Positions 63,701 to 64,000 of a stretch of 64,000 nucleotides of DNA are shown here, piece after piece (positions within the stretch are counted from its first letter, which is position 1; each line of letters opens with the position of its first letter). Under the pieces are notes generated by a model. That model searched no databases. It saw only the letters and a list, made by a program, of their open reading frames with translations, and had not been told where the DNA came from. The position numbers were made by a program, and so were the translations under genes. Source of the DNA: Sipunculus nudus (Eukaryota; Annelida; Sipuncula; Golfingiida; Sipunculidae); assembly GCA_026874595.1 (NCBI GenBank), contig CM049320.1:48310714-48374713 (forward strand), read 5' to 3'.

Positions 63701-64000
63701 CTACAGTTAAACCAAGACAGGAGCAGGTGATTTGTGTGTCATCCCTACAGTTAAACCAAGACAGGAGTAGGTGATTTGTGTGTCATCCACTCAGTTAAAC
63801 CAAGACAGGAGCAGGTGATTTGTGTGTCATCCCTACAGTTAAACCAAGACAGGAGCAGGTGATTTGTGTGTCATCCACTCAGTTAAACCAAGACAGGAGC
63901 AGGTGATTTGTGTGTCATCCCTACAGTTAAACCAAGACAGGAGCAGGTGATTTGTGTGTCATCCCCTCAGTTAAACCAAGACAGGAGCAGGTGATTTGTG
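57786..64000. repeat. 44-bp satellite, at least 141 units, runs off the window
   Basis: The unit is GACAGGAGCAGGTGATTTGT followed by GTGTCATCCCCTCAGTTAAACCAA, period 44 bp. Main variable sites are GCAGG/GTAGG and CCCCTCAG/CCCTACAG, with rarer CCTCTCAG, CCACTCAG, GATATG and AGGGGATTTG types. A 42-bp variant lacking two bases (GTGATGTGTG) appears from about 61050 on. The marker TTAAACAAAG at 61037, 62747 and 63491 shows higher-order duplication, with 744 bp (17 units, two of them 42 bp) between the last two. The array is not coding and its right end is not seen. Confidence 0.97.

Overview
This window is animal nuclear DNA, AT-rich and nearly gene-empty. I think it comes from a lophotrochozoan, most likely a bivalve or other mollusc. 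The reasons are spliceosomal intron signals, one extracellular follistatin/Kazal-type exon, many minisatellites, and dispersed repeats with GTCCGTCC-type simple tracts and recurring CTGAAATTTTGCATG-like phrases of the kind common in mollusc genomes. The species call is inference. There are no bacterial operons, rRNA genes, CRISPR arrays or long ORFs.

Gene content. Two exons on the + strand can be supported. The first is a 36-bp proline-rich micro-exon (14600-14635) with textbook splice sites. The second is a 213-bp exon (about 32945-33157) encoding one ten-cysteine follistatin-like (EGF hairpin plus Kazal) module that most resembles agrin. Both are flanked by phase-1 introns, so they can be joined in frame across an 18.3-kb intron. 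The simplest reading is that most or all of the window is intronic sequence of one large agrin-like extracellular-matrix gene, with more than 14 kb upstream and more than 30 kb downstream without another recognised exon.

Layout. 1-5.4 kb: mostly unique sequence with ~66-bp, 51-bp and 23-bp tandem repeats. 5.48-7.8 kb: a probable tRNA-derived SINE and a 2.0-kb TIR transposon. 7.8-17 kb: unique sequence with two 31-bp arrays, a 48-bp repeat and the micro-exon. 17.0-21.9 kb: a 41-bp satellite of about 120 units with higher-order structure. 22.4-25.7 kb: nested copies of a dispersed repeat whose ends carry AGCTCAGCTGA and TCAGCTGAGC. 25.7-35.5 kb: mostly unique, including a 15-bp minisatellite and the Kazal exon. 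35.5-39.9 kb: decayed repeat paragraphs interrupted by a second copy of the 2-kb transposon and a small TIR element. 41.2-48.6 kb: more copies of the AGCTCAGCTGA family and a duplication whose two arms give an empty and a filled site for a 1.24-kb TIR element. 49-57 kb: 44-bp, 145-bp, 21-bp and 31-bp tandem repeats plus further dispersed repeats. 57.8 kb to the end: a 44-bp satellite of at least 141 units that runs off the window and also shows higher-order duplication.

I found no convincing undescribed functional system. The most informative signals are the three TA-flanked transposon families, the higher-order satellite structure, and a decayed endonuclease-like reading frame carried inside the AGCTCAGCTGA repeats.
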